The notes beneath the pieces are model-generated. The model was not told where the DNA came from. It did no database searches and worked only from the letters and a program-made list of their open reading frames with translations. Positions 12,295 through 23,379 of a stretch of 64,000 nucleotides of DNA are shown in pieces (the first letter of the stretch is position 1; every line of letters begins with the position of its first letter). The stretch is from Morella rubra. Its lineage: Eukaryota > Streptophyta > Magnoliopsida > Fagales > Myricaceae. The DNA lies in NCBI GenBank assembly GCA_003952965.2, contig CM025850.1:32599734-32663733 (forward strand), given 5' to 3'. Both the position numbers and the translations under genes were made by a program.

Positions 12295-12306
12295 TGGTAT
12301 CAGAGC
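12295..12306 (+). other. Primer binding site (initiator tRNA-Met type)
   Basis: tggtatcagagc immediately after the LTR is the standard plant copia primer site complementary to the 3' end of initiator tRNA-Met. Confidence 0.9.
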
Positions 12307-12389
12307 AGAAAACAATTGTTTCCTGCTGAATCGCACACTTTGTTTTTCTAAACTTCTTGAATTGAAGATCCGTTGCTTCAATCAACTCA

Positions 12390-14085
12390 ATGTCTTCTGA
12401 AGAACCTCATGTCATTAGCACTCCTGTCGTTAGCAGCAATCCTTTACCTAATTCTGTGATTGTCAATAGTGCTTATACGATCAATTCAGGAGATATTACG
12501 AATACTCCATTAGTCTCTCCACCTTCAATGGAAAGAACTATTACTCTTGGAATCATGCAATACTGATGGCGATTGGGGCTAGGAACAAGTTCGGGTTTCT
12601 TGACGGTAGTATACCTTGACCAGCTTCCACCGATTCTAATTACGGTGCATGGTATCGCTGTAATTTGATGGTATCCTCCTGGATTTGCTCATCAGTTTCT
12701 CTAGAGATTGCACAGGTAATTCTGTACATTGATTCTGCTGAGAAAATATGGAAGTTGCTTAAAGAGAGATATGAACAAAGCAATGAACCAAGAATTTTCG
12801 AGTTACAGCAAGCTATTAACAGTATAACTCAAGACCAGTCTTCTGTCAGTGAATATTTCACTCGGTTAGAGTCATTATGGAATGAGTTGCATTAGTTTTC
12901 ACCTCTAACCGTATGTAGTTGCGGTGTTTGTGGAGGTTGCACATGTGGTGTTTTGAAACTAATTACTGACTGTGAAGAGAAGATGTTAACCATGCTTTTT
13001 CTCATGGGATTGAATGAGATGTATCTCCCTGTTCGTGGTAATATTTTACTCATGAAGCCTTTTCCTTCTTTGAATGAGATTTATTCTTTAATCATTCAAG
13101 AAGAAAGGCAACGATCTTTCACTCGAACTTCAGTTCTCAATCAAGAAAATATTGCTATGTTAGCATCCAAAGCAGTAAATTCTTCTGATATGGTGGTGGC
13201 TGTTGCTTCACAAAGGCATTATAATCCTGGTTTTAACCAACGTGATCGCCCTATTTGCACATACTGCAATCGGAAGGGACATACACGTGAGAAATGCTTT
13301 GAATTACATGGTTACCCCCCTGGTTGGGTACATAAGAAGAGATCTTCTCAGGATTCGAGAAACTCTTCACAGATTTCTGCACATCAAGTTGCTGCTGCAA
13401 TGGATCAATCTGGTCCAACCTCAAGTTCTATTGGTTCTCAAGACCAGATTCAACAACTTCTTTGTCTCTTACAGTCTCAACTTAAACCAGCTTCTCCCTT
13501 GGACATTGAAGTTTCGCAACCATTACACTCTGCCAATGTTGCTGGTAAAACTCATTGTCTGTCATCTACGAAATTCTCTCATGCACAAAATTCTAATTTT
13601 TGGATTGATAGTGGTGCTACTGACCATATGGTTTGTTCACTATCACTCTTCTCCACTTTAGACCGATCTGTAAATGCAACAGTAAGCCTTCCTACTGGTC
13701 ATACAACTCGGTTACTAATATGGGCACTGTCCACATCTCTCCAGATTTAATTCTGCATAATGTGCTCTATGTGTCATCTTTTACCTTCAATCTTATTTCC
13801 ACCAGTAAACTGACCTCAACTTTTGACATTGGATTGATTTTCTTGTCAAATAAATGCTTAATACAGGACTTACATGCATGGAAAACGATTGGAGTTGCTG
13901 AACAAAAGGGTGGCCTCTATCTGCTTGATTCAAATCCAATTCTGGTTCTTTGTTTTCTTCAGTTCCTACTTGTTCTTCTTCAATTGCTAATAATGTTGCT
14001 GCTTTATGGCATAATCGACTTGGCCACATGCCAATCTCGAAATTACAGCTTGTTTTACCTGATATCAAATTTCATTCCAATGTAA
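12390..14085 (+). pseudogene. Copia gag and protease region, broken
   Basis: Starts near the ATG at 12390 and is interrupted early by stops and frame changes. Recognisable parts are the gag block at 12665-12895 (SAEKIWKLLKERYEQSNEPR, then SVSEYFTRLESLWNELH), a CCHC zinc knuckle at about 13257-13300 (C-x2-C-x4-H-x4-C) and the aspartic protease motif FWIDSGATDHM at about 13599. A frameshift follows near 13730, and the next frame carries the protease/pre-integrase segment. Confidence 0.88.
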
Positions 14086-14900
14086 ACCATGTGACATTTG
14101 TCCTTTAGCAAGACAACACCGAATTCCTTTTCCTCTTAGTTCAATTCATACTTCTCATCCCTTTGAAATGATACATTGTGACATTCGGGACTCTTTGCAA
14201 TAGCAACATCTAATGGCAATCACTATTTTTTGATCATTGTAGATGATTAGACACGATGTACATGGCTATATCTCATGAGATTTAAATCTGAAACTCGTGC
14301 TCTCCTAGAGTCTTTCTTTAACTTGGTTGAAACTCAATTCTTTTCCAAGATTAAAATTCTTAGATCTGATAATGGATCTGAATTCCATATGACTTCTTTT
14401 TATTCTACCAAAAGGAGTTGTTCATCAAACTAGTTGTCCTTACACTTCCCAACAAAATGGGGTAGTGGAATGTAAACATAGACATCTCCTAGAAGTTGCA
14501 AGAGCACTTCGTTTTCATTCCAATGTTCCATTAAAATATTTGGGTGACTGTGTAATGACAGCAACTTACTTGATCAATCGCTCTCCCTCACCATTGCTTC
14601 ACAACAAATCACCTTATGAATTGTTGTTTCAAGCCAAGCCTTCCTATACTCATCTAAAGGTATTTGGCTGTCTTTGCTTTGCTACCAATACCATAACTTA
14701 TAAATCTAAGTTTGAAGCTCGGGCTCGCAAGTGTACTTTTCTGGGTTATCCTTTTAGTGTCAAAGGATATAAACTCCTAGATATTGAGTCTAAATCTACA
14801 TTTGTTTCCGAGATGTGATCTTCCATGAACATTCCTTTCCTTTCAAAACAGTTTTGTCTCCATCTAATTCTCCTCAATCAGACTTTGTTATTCCTACTCT
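14086..14900 (+). pseudogene. Copia integrase region, broken
   Basis: Fragments in several frames match the integrase catalytic core: a segment around 14330-14480 and an open piece 14465-14818 with [25 protein letters not shown] and [13 protein letters not shown]. Several stops separate the pieces. Confidence 0.85.
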
Positions 14901-15014
14901 TGTACCTAATTTTTCTCCTCTTGAATCTATCCAACTCCCTTCTAATTCTTCTCCTGAATTGTCCAGCTTTTTTCTTAATTTTTCTCTGCCCATAATAGTC
15001 CAAAACATCATGAG

Positions 15015-15830
15015 TTGCCTAATGTTCTTCCTCGTAGATCCAATCGAGTTCGTTATACTCCTTCTTACCTCCAGGATTATCATTGCAGAATGGCTCACTC
15101 TCTTGACAGCACACTGCCTTCTTTTTCCTTGCGTTCATCTCCTGGTTCTCCCATTCATTTGTCAAGGTATCTTTCTTATGATCACTTATCTCCTACTCAC
15201 AAGGCTTATACTTTAGCTCTTTCTATTCATGCCGAACTTAAGACATTTACACAAGCAGCGCAACATTCTCAATGGCAAGAGGCCATGAAGGCTGAAATGG
15301 CAGCACTTGAAAACAATAAAACTTGGGTTGTTACCGAGTTGCCTCCGGACAAACAAGCTATTGGGTGCAAGTGGGTATACCGTGTGAAATACAAAGCTGA
15401 TGGGTCTATTGAGCGTTATAAAGCTCGCTTAGTTGCTAAGGGTTTTACTCAAGTTGAAGGGGTTGATTATGGAGACACTTTTTCACTCGTCGCTAAGATG
15501 TCCACTGTTCATTGTTTCTTAGCATTGGCTGCTAGTCAGAACTGGATTTTAGAGCAACTTGATGTCAACAATGCATTTTTGCATGGTGACTTGAATGAGG
15601 AAGTGTATATGGTTTTGCCACCTGGGTTTGCCAAAGAGGGGGAGACCAAAGTTTGCAAACTTCTTAAATCGTTGTATGGTTTGAAGCAAGCAAGCCGCCA
15701 ATGGTTTCATAAACTTTCAGAGGCTTTGCTTTCTCTTGGTTTTCAGCAATCTAAGGCTGATTATAGTTTGTTTACTAAAGTTTCTGGTGGTTCTTTTACT
15801 GCCCTTCTAGTTTATGTTGATATGTTCTAA
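15015..15830 (+). pseudogene. Copia reverse transcriptase fragment
   Basis: Best-preserved segment of the element, with copia RT blocks [56 protein letters not shown] and [17 protein letters not shown]. The catalytic YVDD box reads YVDMF before a stop at 15828. One Asp codon is lost and the frame breaks at the active site, so this copy cannot encode an active enzyme. Confidence 0.92.
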
Positions 15831-16286
15831 TTGCCTCTAATGACATGTCTTATGTCATTCAAGTCAAATCTTACTTGGATATTTAATTCAAGATCAAAGA
15901 TTTAGGCAAATTGAAGTATTTTTTAGGCCTTGAAATTGTACGAAGTATTGCTAGAATTTTCCTTAATCAATGAAAGTATGCCTTGGAGGTGCTGGAGGAT
16001 AGTGGCTACTTAGGTTGTAAACCAGCAGATTTTCCAATGGACTCCAAATTAAAACTTTCCAAGGATGATGCTGATTTGTTAGATGATCATCCTCTTATCG
16101 ACGACTTGTTGGGAGATTGTTATATCTCACTATAACTAGGCTTGATCTCTCCTATTCCGTTCACACTTTAGCCCAGTTTATGGCTAACCCGGTACATCTC
16201 ACTTAGCTGCTGTTTATCGAGTTCTTCGCTACATCAAGTCCACACCTGCTTATGGTTTACTCTTTCCTTCTTCATCTTCCACTCAG

Positions 16287-16772
16287 TTGAAAGGTTTTTG
16301 TGATGCGGATTGGGCAGCTTGTCTTGACAGCCGGCATTCAATTTCTGGTTTTTGTCTCTACTTAAGTGATTCGTTAGTTTCCTGGAGCTCTAAGAAACAA
16401 CATACTGTTTTCAGGAGTTCTGCTGAAGCAGAGTATAGGGCTCTTGCTTCCCTCAGTTGCGAAATTGTCTGGTTCTTGTAGCTTTTATCTGACTTTTGCA
16501 TTCCTCATTCTTCCTCTGCTTCAGTGTATTGTGACAGCAAAGCAGCACTTTCCTTGGCTACTAATTCGATCTACCATGCTTGTACCAAACATGTGGAAAT
16601 TGATTGTCATTTCATTAGAGAGCAGATTTCCAAAGGTGTCATTACCACCTTTTATGTTGCCTCCACTCATAACTTGCTGACATTTTTACGAAGGCCCTTG
16701 GCAAATCTCAATTTTAGTTTCTTCTATCCAAGCTTGGCACTCATAGCATTCACATGCCAGCTTGAGGGGGAG
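16287..16772 (+). pseudogene. Copia RNase H fragment and polypurine tract
   Basis: RNase H motifs are visible (GFCDADWAACLDSRHSISGF, SSKKQHTVFRSSAEAEYRAL). A frame change follows at about 16480, continuing as YCDSKAALSLATN and HVEIDCHFIREQISKG. The purine tract cttgagggggag at 16761-16772 abuts the 3' LTR. Confidence 0.88.
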
Positions 16773-16979
16773 TAATAGAGCTAGTCAATCATTTTTCTTT
16801 GTTAGCTTTATTGTTATTAGTCATTACATTATTACCCCTGCAACTTTGTACTGCAATGCTTTCATGCAATTACTTATTACATTGAATATACACAGAATTC
16901 ACAAACTCTTTCTTTATTCTTTTCTCTCGCCTATCTCTCAAACTCAGCTCGTGTTCATCACTGATCACAAGCTTCTACA
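16773..16979 (+). repeat. Copia 3' LTR
   Basis: 207 bp, near-identical to the 5' LTR apart from a handful of substitutions and the 18 bp missing internal segment. It begins directly after the polypurine tract and ends gcttctaca before the second copy of 'tatct'. Confidence 0.9.
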
Positions 16980-16984
16980 TATCT

Positions 16985-17165
16985 TCTTACTTTTTTTTTC
17001 TTTTTTTTATTATTATAAGCAATACTTCATTGATGATAATCAAAATAAACAAAAGTGTTCAAAGGGATCAAAACCCAAATGCATCCAGAGTAGTTATCAA
17101 AGAGCTCAAGAGAATGGGAAACACAATCCTAAAAAAGAGAAAAGGCGGCCCAACAAACGATATCG
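16985..17165 (-). mobile_element. LINE 3' end fragment, minus orientation
   Basis: On the minus strand the sequence runs into 'gaagtattgcttataa' followed by an A-rich tail, the same 3' end as the fragment at 1541-1708 (16 bases shared). The copia element inserted next to its tail. The 5' limit is uncertain. Confidence 0.5.
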
Positions 17166-17359
17166 TGCACTAAGAAATTCGCACCTTAATTTAATAGAGA
17201 TCGAGTTATTATATGTTTCAGACTTTTAAACAAACATCTAAAAGACCTTTTATTGATTAATTGATTAAAAACGTACTATTAATTAGTTCATGCATCCAAA
17301 GTACCAAGTTGAGGATTCCTCTACCACTTTGTCGAGCAAGTAAAGAAAAAAAGAAAAAG

Positions 17360-17660
17360 AGAAATTATATTTTGCACTCTCTAACTATCATGTTTTTTTG
17401 TTATCTGTACCATAAATTATTAAACATCATACATTGCACTCAAACTACTGATAATTTTACACTTTACATCTTATGTCACAATTTGATTATTATGCCTGTG
17501 TCACATGGCACATCTTTAATTGATTTTTATAGAAATATATTAATATAGAGTGTAAAGTGTAAATCAATTGTAAATTATGATGCAATGAATTAGATTGATA
17601 GTTTGGGATATAAATTATAAAAGAGTGTGCTAATTAGTTGTTGCAAAATGTATTTTTTTC
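17360..17660. mobile_element. MITE-like element
   Basis: Terminal sequences ttttgcactctctaacta near 17368 and tagttgttgcaaaatgta near 17640 are roughly inverted. The interior has further imperfect inverted pairs (acactttacatc near 17458, gtgtaaagtgtaaat near 17550). Same general class as the element at 18258. No ORF. Confidence 0.45.
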
Positions 17661-18225
17661 TTCTTCTAAAAACGACTTAATTTCAAAAGAGTTTAAAACG
17701 CACATTTTATTTTCTGTTTTTCAGGAAATACATTGGCTAATTTACTTATGCATAGAAAATAATGACCTGTTTTTATAATTTTTCTAAACAAATTTGCTTA
17801 TAGAAGTAAATAAATAAAATTTTACTTGAGTTGTGGATGTCTTTCTACCCAAGCGTGTTCGTTATAAGTCGAACTTGTGACTTTATGGGCTTATGAGCTC
17901 TAATTACCGCGTCACCATTCTCGACTCTCAGAATCTGGCTTAGCTTCTTCTTAGAATGAGAAGTGTTTATTGTAAATCTCTAGTGCTGTCCATAAGGATT
18001 ATTAATCCCTACTTAATCTCTCCCTCGGAATTTAGAGGTTGTACAATTATGTACCCGAATTGTATGGTGCAATTTAAAGATAAATAGATACAATAGGTAA
18101 ACACTACACTATTTAATTTTGTCGATGTAAAGTTTTGAACGTCAAGAGTCTTATAATGGAGTCCACTTATTATGTCTCTCTCTCCAAATTGTATCATACA
18201 AGACATGAAATTTCTAGGCCTCTAT

Positions 18226-18228
<3 letters not shown>
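17661..18228. other. Intergenic, nothing recognised
   Basis: AT-rich DNA with no gene that I can support. Confidence 0.4.

Positions 18229-18258
<30 letters not shown>
18229..18258. repeat. (TA)15 microsatellite
   Basis: Uninterrupted TA dinucleotides at the left edge of a MITE. It is probably expanded from a TA target site. Confidence 0.95.
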
Positions 18259-18261
<3 letters not shown>

Positions 18262-18600
18262 GTACTTTACACTCTCCAACTATGGAACACTTTGCACTTC
18301 AATCTATTATTTTTGTCACATTTCTCCCACCAACTATTGATTTTACACACTTTGCACCTCTTTTAAAATTTTTGGTTAATTTAGACGGAAATGATTTTTT
18401 ATGTTCAAAATGACAATTTTGTCCCTTTTTTTTTGTCGTGACTATTATATAAGGGTAAAATTGTAATTTTCGAGAACAAAAAATAAATTCCGACAATGGT
18501 GCAAAGTGAATAGTTAGTGTACAATGTGATAAAAATAATAAATTAGAACCTAAAGTGTTAAAGACCTCTAAAATTAGAGAGGACAAAGTTTTACCCCCTT
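18258..18600. mobile_element. MITE with long imperfect terminal inverted repeats
   Basis: The left end (aagggtactttacactctcc..., then tctattatttttgtcacat) pairs over about 60 bp with the reverse complement of the right end (aagggggtaaaactttgtcctc..., then ttattatttttatcacat). Its abutting TA run fits TA-targeted insertion. Non-coding. Confidence 0.6.
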
Positions 18601-18834
18601 AGAGCATTCTTAACCGCTTCTTCAAATTTGGCTCTCTACTTTAATCGAAAAGCACACTTCTCTATTTTAACAATCAACTTTTTAAAAATACTCCCAGCAG
18701 TTTCTCTATTTTAACTATCTATTTTTTACTATTCTATTTAAATATTACTTTTCAAAGATTTTTTATTCTTTCTCTAACATTATATTTTTAAATATTTGTT
18801 TTTAAGGGTATGAGAGAGAAAAGAAAAGAAAAAA

Positions 18835-18866
<32 letters not shown>

Positions 18867-19110
18867 AAAAAGAAAAGAAAAGAAGGAGAAAGGAGAAGAA
18901 AAAGAAAAAAAAAAAGAAGAGAAAAGTTGAAGAAAAAAAAAAAATAGATATCAATATTTTAAGATAAGAAATGAATAATAATTTTTTAAAAATAAAAATT
19001 ACTGTTCAATTAAATATTAAATTTGTTATAATAGATAAATTGTTACATTTAATATTTTTTAATTTTTTTATTAAATTAATTTTAAAATAGAGAATTCGAT
19101 AGGAATGCGT
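18601..19110. mobile_element. Non-autonomous DNA transposon with A-rich low-complexity core
   Basis: The left end 'agcattcttaaccgc' and the reverse complement of the right end 'acgcattcctatcgaattct' resemble the GAGCATTC-type inverted ends of a common plant MITE class. The centre (18825-18950) is almost pure A/G. A short (CG/CA) run follows at 19127-19141. Lies just upstream of DapF. Confidence 0.45.
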
Positions 19111-19258
19111 TTACAAATAAAAAAACACACGCGCGCGCGCACTTTTCCCCGAACTGCTAATCCAATATAACCGCACTGTTATGCTTGGGCACTAATCTGC
19201 CGGCGTCGCTTCAGCTAGGTAGTGGGGAGAGAAATTTCAAGCTCTAACTCGTCAAGCC

Positions 19259-22200
19259 ATGGCTATAGCAGCAGCCATTTCTCTGCCTCTGACATCCCCT
19301 ACTTGCCGCTCGCTTGCCCTCATCGATCCAACTCGATCTTCTTGTTCTTCCTTCTATTAGTCAGTTGAATTTCCTCAGGAGAACTAGCGCTCGCGTATGC
19401 CCTAGTTTTCGCATTTCAGCGACTTCGTCCATGAGCGCCCTAGCTCCCGAGAAAGCCTCGCCTCCGACGTCGTTTCTGGACCGACGAGAGAGTGGGTTCC
19501 TTCATTTCGTCAAGTACCATGGCCTCGGCAACGACTTCATCCTGGTAACGTTTCAGTTATCAAACTTATTAATTTTAGTGAGTATACATTTGTTCCTTGG
19601 CTGACATAAAAAAATTGCTGTAAAAATTTCAAACAGCATAGCGAACAGGATAAAAGTTGTAATCTTTTCCTTGTCAAGCGATTTTTTTTTTCATCTTTTA
19701 AATGGTGTTGACTATTGCTTAACTCAATTCTAATAGGTGGATAATAGGGATTCTTCTGAGCCTCGGATTACTCCGGAACAGGCAGTGATGCTGTGCGATC
19801 GGAACTTTGGGATTGGTGCTGATGGGGTGATATTCGCGATGCCGGGCATCAATGGCACTGATTACGCTATGCGGATTTTCAATTCTGATGGTAGCGAGCC
19901 AGAGGTAGTTCTCATTGTCCCCAACACCGCAATCTTGCTTACAATATTTGATATGCTAGTGAGTTTGAATACGAAACACTGGAATTGCTGTGCTTTGTGA
20001 ATGTGTTATATTCAACATTATATTGATCTTTTGCTTCGTTGTAATGCTACGCTGGCGCCTGGCAACTGAAATCGAGCCTTGACTGAGCTATTTGCTCTTA
20101 TTGCTATGTGTTTGGTGAAGTTTTTGATGGATGTCTTTATTTTTATAGATGTGTGGTAATGGAGTCAGATGCCTTGCCAGATTCATTGCCGAACTGGAGA
20201 ACTTGCAAGGGAAACACAGGTTATTTTTTTTTTGTCAAGTGTGTGCGCAATCAGCTTATCAATGTGCCTAATCTTCTGCAGTGTTTCCGTTATTGAACAG
20301 CTTTTTGATTTAGAGTGATGGTAACCCTTTCTTAATATTCGTGCAGTTTCACTATACACACAGGTGCTGGTCTAATTGTTCCAGAAATTCAAGATGATGG
20401 GAAGGTACATCATTCTGGACAATAAGAATTTGCCTGATCTCTGATCCTGGGAGGTGCTTCCTAGTGATTAGGCATATGATGCTTCCAAAGCATATATTCT
20501 AGTCAGAACCATACAAAATTTACTCCAGCGCTGACCTGCTTAGATACCCATAGTGTTCTACGACCATATTTATGGTTTTGGTGCTTATTTTTAACTCTTC
20601 CAACATCTATGATTACAGGTTAGAGTTGATATGGGGGAACCTATACTTAAAGCATCTAATGTACCTACAAGATTATCTGAAAATAAGGATCAATCTGTTG
20701 TCAAGGCAGAGCTAGATGTAGATGGAGTAACCTGGAATGTGACATGTGTTAGTATGGGAAATCCTCACTGTGTTATTTTTGGCACAAAAGATGGCCAGGT
20801 ATGTATTGCACACAACCAAGAGGATAAGTTCTGATTTGTCATTCATGTTCATGTAGGAGCTCGATCCTGTCTTTACTTTGAAATTTGTGCTCCTTTGGAC
20901 CTTTTTTCTGCTAATCCTATCTAATGTTAATGATTTTGCCCCCCCCAAAAAAAAAAAAAAAAAAAAAAGAGAATAAAAAGTAAACAAATAGAACACAAAA
21001 GAAAAAGAGTTCAGGGACAGATCTTGAAATATGGATAATATTGTTTGTTTGATGAGATATTTGTGGATAGTTAGTGGGATAGGATTTGAACGATGTCATA
21101 TGCAAATCTCAATGCATCTCTAGTATTAAATATGTAACTTTTACAACATTGGGTCGGCATATGACCTTTTAGTTTTTATATTCTTTTCGATGAGCTGGTC
21201 AATTATTTCTCATGTAAGGCAGGAAGATTGATGACTTTACCTTTGAGAATTTGTGACTTTGTGAATCCTTATGCTAAGGAAAATGCCTCATTGTTGGGCA
21301 TGTCATCGTTACGCCCTAGGCCCCCTGCCCCCTGCTGCAAGAATGCATTAAAAAAATAATCAAAGGAAAAAGGAGAATTTTTAGAGAATTGATGAATTAC
21401 AGTGAAGAAGTGACAGCTCGATCTGAGAAGTCTGTCAATTATTGAGAAATGCTAGTGTTCCCAGCACGGATAATGTTAGTGGGATAGAATTTGAACCCCC
21501 AAATCTCAATGCCTCTTAAAAAAAAAAAAAAAGTTTACACAAAAAGTGAAATATGTAGAAAAATATTCAGGGACAGCTGGAAATATTTCTAATTTCAATT
21601 AGGCATCTTCTTTTCAACTTTGTGGTACATAGGTTATTCAATCTATTAATCCTTTGTTGTGATATTGCATTTTACGTCATCCTTACAACTGCTAATATTA
21701 AATGTTTTGCTTTATGCATTTGATCAAACAGGATTTCCAGGTTGATGAATTAAAGTTAGCCGATATCGGTCCAAAGTTTGAGAATCATGCAGTGTTCCCA
21801 GCACGGACTAACACAGGTTAGAATTTGTGAATCCTTTTAGAGGGTTGGGTTTATTTGCCTCCTTGCCCTTTTTCTCCCTCCAAGTTCAAAACAAAAAGAA
21901 AATGCATGTTGGCATAGGGTCACCAGGGGGCCTGTGGCCTTTCCCCATGCATCTTCTTTTCAACTTTCTGGGCCAATTTTCCTTTATGTCATCGTTACAT
22001 GGAGTGGAGTGTTATCTCAACTTCTTAGCAGTTATGAGCTATATTAGGCCATTGGTCCGTGGAGAGTTATCTGAACTTCTTAACAGTTATGAGCCATATT
22101 ATACTGCTTCTGCATTGAGGAAGAATGTTACTTTTCATTATGCTTTTTAAACCTAAATAAGCTTTCAAAGGAAACTCAAGCAGACCTGCTATTTTTAGCA

Positions 22201-23379
22201 TATTTTTCTAGAGTCTCATTGGAAGCTTCAACGTATGGAGCCTTCTAATATACAGATTATATTCCGACTCATGAAGAAGTGACAGAAAATAATTCTATAC
22301 ACAATATTTGTATAGAAAAGATTGTGTAATTCTGGATATAGTGGATTTGGAGAAATAGTAATGCCTCTGAGAAGTCTGAAGTCAAAAAGGAAATCAGAAT
22401 TATTTCCTTGGGTTTGAAATGAGAAGAAGTAATATATATGCTAATTGTTGTGCTTCTACTCTCCTACTGGCTTTTGGCTGGTAAGCAGACGTTACACTGA
22501 CCACATAAAGGTCATTCATATGAAATTGGTATATCTGCTTTTAATCAAAATTTCCACTGGTTTCTTCTTAATTATTATGTGCAGTCTTCAATTGTTTCAA
22601 CATGTGATTTGTAAATTTGACTTCCATTTGATTTCACATGCAGAATTTGTGCAAGTTCTCTCTCGATCACACCTGAAGATGCGTGTCTGGGAGCGTGGGG
22701 CAGGTTAGTTCTTATTGCGAGCTGTTGGGATATTGAATGCACTCATGCACTTCATCATGCCCTTCCATGGTTCTTTGATTGAAAAGCTGAACACAAGCAC
22801 TGTTAATTTTAGGAGCGACACTGGCCTGTGGAACTGGAGCTTGTGCAACCGTTGTTGCAGCAGTTCTTGAAGGTCGTGCTGGAAGGGTAAGTGTAGCATT
22901 TGGCACACACATATGCACACATTTGAATTGCATTCCTGGTACCTATAAACAATAATTATAAAATGAACTTGTTGCATGTCCCCTATGCTTGGGCAGCAGC
23001 ATTTATGTTGATAATCATCTATTATTGTTTTGTTAAAAGGTTTGTGTCCTATGCTGGTTCTATGCTTTACGTCTTATTGGAAACCTTTATTATAAATTGT
23101 CAGACTTTCGTACATAATGTGTGTGTCTGGTTTCATATGGCAAAACTGAAAGGGAACTGTATATTTTGTCTTAGTTTCCAAATGACCCCCATTGTCTTTG
23201 CGTTTGCCTGTTCTTCCTAACAGTTCGCCTCTAATTGATATTTTTCCATCTCTTTAACATAGAACTGCACGGTTGATCTACCTGGAGGGCCATTGCAGAT
23301 TGAGTGGAGGGAAGAAGATAATCATGTGTACATGACAGGCCCAGCTGAAGTTGTATTTTATGGATCTGTCCAACTATGA
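19259..23379 (+). CDS. DAPF: Diaminopimelate epimerase, chloroplastic
   Basis: Converts LL- to meso-diaminopimelate, the penultimate step of plastid lysine synthesis. Nine exons: 19259-19544, 19737-19904, 20149-20219, 20347-20404, 20619-20798, 21732-21816, 22644-22703, 22813-22886 and 23263-23379. All introns are GT-AG. From the internal ATG at 19431 the exons sum to 927 nt, exactly in frame (308 aa). The two catalytic Cys contexts are present: [12 protein letters not shown] (exon 3) and [10 protein letters not shown] (exon 8). Other family blocks are [37 protein letters not shown] and [10 protein letters not shown]. The natural start is probably 19259 ([16 protein letters not shown], a Ser/Ala-rich plastid transit peptide). 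That frame reaches a stop at 19358-19360, while the adjoining frame from about 19314 continues into the enzyme, so there is a net +1 nt in the transit-peptide region. Confidence 0.93.
21440..21510 (+). repeat. Partial copy of DapF exon 6 end inside intron 5
   Basis: 'gctagtgttcccagcacgga' near 21452 followed by 'gatagaatttg' repeats the end of exon 6 and its donor (gcagtgttcccagcacgga at about 21789, then gttagaatttg) some 330 bp upstream of the true exon. A related 'gttagtgggat..gaatttgaac' also occurs at about 21070. The copy lacks the 5' part of the exon and would not splice usefully. Confidence 0.6.
22005..22120 (+). repeat. Tandem duplication of about 55 bp in DapF intron 6
   Basis: Two adjacent copies share gttatctcaacttcttagca / gttatctgaacttcttaaca and gttatgagctatatta / gttatgagccatatta. 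They differ by a few substitutions. The small reading 21827-22150 across it is intronic and not a gene. Confidence 0.75.

Larger units (their letters stand above)
12065..16984 (+). mobile_element. Ty1/copia LTR retrotransposon, near-complete but decayed
   Basis: Full copia structure: 5' LTR 12070-12294, primer site tggtatcagagc at 12295-12306, gag-pol in copia order (gag, protease, integrase, reverse transcriptase, RNase H), polypurine tract gaggggga near 16764-16772 and 3' LTR 16773-16979. The 5 bp target duplication 'tatct' (12065-12069 and 16980-16984) shows that this is one original insertion. The LTRs differ by several substitutions and an 18 bp length difference, so it is not recent. 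They begin TA rather than the usual TG. Stops and frameshifts break the polyprotein in many places, so the element is not autonomous. Confidence 0.93.

Noticed and set aside
13203-13661. 152-codon ORF overlapping copia gag as an extra protein
   Set aside because: It is the alternate frame of the gag/zinc-knuckle region, with hydrophobic low-complexity translation and no family.
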